The notes below the pieces were generated by a model. The model searched no databases. It was not told the origin of the DNA and saw only the letters and a list, made by a program, of their open reading frames with translations. The position numbers and the translations under genes are program-made. 23,260 nt of DNA, taken from contig JAYMSP010002616.1 in the NCBI GenBank assembly GCA_036897095.1, forward strand, positions 1-23,260, given 5' to 3'. The DNA is from Plantago elongata. Lineage: Eukaryota > Streptophyta > Magnoliopsida > Lamiales > Plantaginaceae. How positions within the stretch are numbered: position 1 is the first letter of the stretch; each line of letters opens with the position of its first letter. Positions 20,190 through 23,260 of this stretch are shown piece by piece.

Positions 20190-20760
20190 GGTAGTAAATT
20201 AAGAGTCCGTCTCGTGAGAGACCCTCTGAAAGTCCCCTTCAAATAATAAAATTAGACAATTATACTTTTACTTTTGCAATTGACTTTAGATGATTTTTTC
20301 GGATCTTTTGAACCAGATTCATTAAAAACGTGTCAAGTAAGAACTAAATAATTTCATGTAAAAATTAAGCAATAGTGTAAATTTAATATCATGTAAAAAC
20401 TAGAGAATTCATTTATAAACTAGACAATATAATATAGATATTAAATAATATAATGTAAAAACTAGACAATATAGATTACACCGAATAAAATTTATGTAAA
20501 ATTAATAAAACTAAACAAGGTCATTTACAAAACTAGACAATATAGTTACAAAACTGGACAATATGTTGTAAAAATTAGATAATACATACTAAAAATTAGA
20601 TGGTTCAACACAAATGCACAACATAAAGATATAAAATGAAAAACTAGACAAATATTGGTGAAAACTAAAACCAATGTTATTTATATAAAAATTAAGTAAT
20701 ATGTATTAAAAACTAGGGGTCTCTCCGGAATCTCCAAATGTAAAAAGACTTTTATGAGAC
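20190..20760. repeat. degenerate array of ACTAGACAATAT-type repeats
   Basis: The motif AAA(A)CTAGACAATAT or close variants (CTGGACAATAT, TTAGATAATAC, CTAGACAAATATT) recurs irregularly at about 20253, 20417, 20459, 20530, 20551, 20571 and 20640. The left border has a perfect small hairpin, GTCTC-GTGA-GAGAC (about 20208-20221). The right border (about 20720-20735) has GGGGTCTCTCCGGA, an inverted partner of the GAGAGACCCTCT there. No equivalent is seen upstream of peptide copy 1, so this is probably an insertion of about 550 bp that occurred after the duplication. Confidence 0.5.
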
Positions 20761-20899
20761 TTAGTAAATCATAAATGTATCCTCCTCTAGTTGTATTAGA
20801 CTATTAGGTGAATCATAAAAATATATAGTGGCATTTGTTACATACATTCTTTTGAAAATTATATATACTACCTCTTAAATTGATTATCATTTTGAATTC

Positions 20900-21240
20900 C
20901 AAACCAAAGCTTGCAGCTCCATTTGAAGCTGGAATAACTGCTCCGACAAGTTGTAAAAAGGTGTGTTTTCGCAGCTAAGACAAGCTGCAATTCAACTCCA
21001 TTAGAGTTGGAGTTGTTTCACAACTCCGGTAACTGCAAAATAGCAGATCATCGGAGATGCAACTCGTCAGAGTTGTGAAACAGCTCCATTGGAGTTGAAT
21101 TGCAGCTTCGGCGGAATTGCAGTGAAAGCTCCAATGGAGCTACAAAGCTCCAATTTGCAGCTCCAGAAGAAGAAATGTATTTGGAGTTGGGGAAGGAAGG
21201 ATGAGGAGGAGGAGGAGGAAGAAGAAGTTGACTTCGAGCA
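20900..21240. repeat. foldback repeat rich in GAGCTCC / CAATTCAACTCC
   Basis: The segment 20983-21026 is the reverse complement of 21070-21107, apart from a six-base insertion and two or three mismatches. AGCTGCAATTCAACTCCA and GTTTCACAACTC are the main paired blocks. The loop is about 43 bp. Further GCAGCTCC/GGAGCT copies outside these arms may extend the stem. Downstream, 21180-21230 is a GGAAGGAAGG...GAGGAGG purine tract that also follows the related repeat at 6025-6190. The segment could be a MITE-like foldback or a source of hairpin RNA. No protein is encoded. Confidence 0.65.
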
Positions 21241-21347
21241 ATTGAGTTGATTGGGTTTATTTGAACTTTGAGTTGTATTTAACGGGCTAGCCATTTTAGG
21301 CTTCCTCGACCCATTAGTGTATCTGGTAGTGGAAAATTCTACGCTTA

Positions 21348-21658
21348 CTAGTTACTAAGCTGAGTCCACCTAGATTTGACACCCTTAGACTCAAACTTTA
21401 TACTCAAAGAAGGAGTTTGAAAATCAACGAGTACCCGGGGGTCAACAGGCGGAGCAGCTTCAGCTTCTGAGTTTTCCTCTACAACTTCTTCCTCGACAAT
21501 CTCTTCTTCCTTCATTGTCATGGATCCTCACTTTCCTCGACAACCGGTGTTGTCTTAACAATAGAAGGAAGACTTTCAAGAACTTGGTCAACCAGCTCGG
21601 CAGCAGCGGAATCAGGGCTCTCCAATGGAATGGCATCCTCAGTCGACGAACGATCTTG
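21348..21658 (-). pseudogene. acidic coding remnant, unknown family
   Basis: On the minus strand, 21658-21521 is open between stops and reads DAIPLESPDSAAAELVDQVL and SIVKTTPVVEESEDP. After a TGA and a one-base frame change it continues from ATG 21515 as MKEEEIVEEEVVEENSEAEA, APPVDPRVLVDF and KSRWTQLSN up to TAG 21348. Glutamate-rich, alternating valine/glutamate sequence of this kind occurs in low-complexity parts of plant proteins and of some retroelement proteins. I cannot name the family. The GC content and codon-like composition stand out from the flanks. Confidence 0.35.
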
Positions 21659-21759
21659 TCATTCTTGGCTCACTTGCATCGTAGACTGTCGTCTATGGAG
21701 GCTATACATCGCATGATGTGAATTATCGGTGGGAGTACAAGTACCACTTCCATGCATGA

Positions 21760-23260
21760 ATATCATGAATAAATTAAGTACTTAATACATTGTTAGTTCC
21801 ATAGTAAAGTAATCAAAGATAAATAAGAGAAATGGATATTCAATCAACCGTTCCGAGGCATGTTTGCACAGTTTCCTTAAAACTATTACGTCTCCTCACC
21901 TACGTTGCTTGGAGGAATCGATGGATGTTAGTTTTCCACAACATATAAAATCCAACAACCGATTGCACAAGTCGGTTGCTCCAACGAACTCAGTATGCCT
22001 AGATTATACATGAAGGACATGGAAGAATAAACCTGCAATGGAGAAGAGAAAACTCATTTCTGGTCTGTTTCTCTCTTCAGCAGTGAGACCTATTTATAGG
22101 TGAGAAATCTTGTAACAACTCCCCTTTGTTTAAATCTGTAACTATGAGCACTAATGTCAGAAATTGATTTACAAAATAAATTTTGAGATAGTGATCCTTG
22201 TAACTCCTTAGCAGTTACAAACTTGCAATCAAACCAAAAGTTTCTGGAAGGATTGACCAGAACGGTCAACAATACTTTGGCTCACACGGACCAGCCGTTG
22301 TGCCTATTTTGGTGCGGCATTCGTGTACGCAGGTCGCACGTGCCTGCTCGCACCCAAGCCCCACTAGTTTCGGTACAAACCTGGCCAGGATTTGCACCCC
22401 CCCCCCATCCCTACCCGCCTCCATCAAGAGTTTTCCATAACCTAACAATCACACTTGAACAAATAGATTGGTGCATTTGGTTATAAACTAGAAATGACTT
22501 CATGTGCTAGCAATGTGGGACAATCCGCTGTTACCTTCCAACTTTGAGCAATTATTTTTCACTAACCCAAGGTCTATTTTGGGCATGCAATATATCAATT
22601 CGAAGTTCTTACATTGTAGCTTACGACTATATATTTTGTTTACTTAATTAACAGATAATTAAGAAGTGGTCTCCTAGCAAACATACCCCCACAAGGCTTT
22701 GTTTACTATTAAGTTTTCTTCAAAACATCCAACAACCCACCACATGAAGAAAACTTCATGTCGCATAATCCTATGATTGACTATCTGCATAGGATAGGTA
22801 GATGTTACCACCATTGAACCTTCCCTCGTAAGAATACACCTACTTTACTGGCTAACCAGTAGACGTGATGTCCTTGAACTGTTCTGTCGTTTATGTAAAC
22901 AACGATGTATTCCACACAAATCTTTCTCTGGCATAACTTTTGTTCTCATGGTTGTGTTCGTTAAGGCCATGAACACCTTTCCTGGTTCTGTAGGAACATA
23001 CAATAATTTGGGATTTAATTCTTGTTGAAGCGGCCCACACTTCACTCTTACATAGGTGATTCCTCGGAATCATTAAAAACCACTTGTTTATCCTCTTAAC
23101 ACGTTTTCACGGTAAATGTTGAAATGACCAAAATTCGCTCTTCCAACAAGACTATCAAATTGGTCCATCAAGACCCCGACCCGATCGACGATCTCCAAAT
23201 GAGTCCGCCTCGACCTCACATGCGGGTCGGACCTCCCTACCTCCCAGCGGACAGATACAC
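21760..23260. other. unidentified region, possible LTR or gene promoter on the minus strand
   Basis: No protein family is recognised on either strand. On the minus strand a TATA box, CCTATAAATA (22091-22100), is followed by a leader-like stretch, which could be an LTR U3/R boundary or a gene promoter reading towards the acidic remnant at 21658. I found no clear PBS. The area also holds a run of ten C (22397-22406) and more GC-rich, unique-looking sequence at 23160-23260 (CCCGACCCGATCGACG). Short open frames at 22223-22486 and 22845-23073 look accidental. Confidence 0.4.
22091..22100 (-). promoter_or_regulatory. candidate TATA box
   Basis: The minus strand reads CCTATAAATAGGTCTCACTG, a good plant TATA consensus in a relatively GC-balanced context. 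About 35 bp further on is an ATG (22054-22056) with a short frame ending near a GCAG/GTTTA junction. The transcript, if any, is unknown. Confidence 0.3.

Noticed and set aside
22223-22486. 87-codon plus-strand frame and overlapping minus-strand frame
   Set aside because: Both span the poly-C run and have no family resemblance; the frames on both strands result from local GC content.
1-23260. tRNA, rRNA, CRISPR arrays, riboswitches and bacterial-style operons
   Set aside because: I saw no cloverleaf, rRNA core or spaced palindromic repeats. The CTAGACAATAT motif array is irregular and not CRISPR-like, and the sequence is plant nuclear DNA.

Overview
The window is eukaryotic nuclear DNA from a flowering plant, most likely a eudicot and possibly an asterid. 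The evidence is the very AT-rich sequence, plant-type Ty1/copia retrotransposons primed by initiator-Met tRNA, a plant secondary-metabolism glucosyltransferase (UGT76-like) relic, small secreted proline-rich peptides with plant signal peptides, and several MITE-like inverted-repeat elements. There are no prokaryotic operons, CRISPR arrays or rRNA genes, and I saw no tRNA gene. Assignment below eudicot is a guess.

Layout. 1-3430: AT-rich non-coding DNA with a perfect-period 47-bp tandem duplication, diverged dispersed repeats and a TIR element (about 2241-2803). 3435-5545: first arm of a segmental duplication, holding the one convincing intact gene, a 99-residue secreted proline-rich peptide on the minus strand (5152-5451) with a TATA box. 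5560-6820: non-coding DNA with a GAGCTCC-rich repeat. 6821-16108: a decayed plus-strand copia retrotransposon (element A), split by a complete 5,370-bp minus-strand copia element (element B, 8660-14029). B has 359-bp LTRs, a TTATA target-site duplication, PBS and PPT, and is inserted in A's protease. 16109-16921: a hAT-like non-autonomous element sitting exactly between A's broken 3' end and a truncated UGT pseudogene (16946-17875). 18455-20185: second arm of the duplication, with a frameshifted paralogue of the peptide gene. 20200-21240: short degenerate repeats and a foldback. 21340-21660: a minus-strand acidic coding remnant. 21800-23260: promoter-like sequence and unidentified non-coding DNA.

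How it fits together. Two copies of a small peptide gene lie in direct orientation about 14.6 kb apart, and the space between them is filled with transposable elements. Copy 1 keeps its frame; copy 2 was broken by what looks like an internal 82-bp repeat. Between them, element A landed first, B landed inside A (LTR divergence about 13 of 359 bases by hand count), and a DNA transposon marks the junction where A's 3' end and the UGT's 5' half are both missing. Both copia elements carry many stops or frameshifts, and B also has a mutated reverse-transcriptase active site, so neither can be autonomous. I found no evidence for a novel multi-gene system. The most interesting items are the duplicated peptide gene, the three-way TE/UGT breakpoint and the long foldback near 21 kb.
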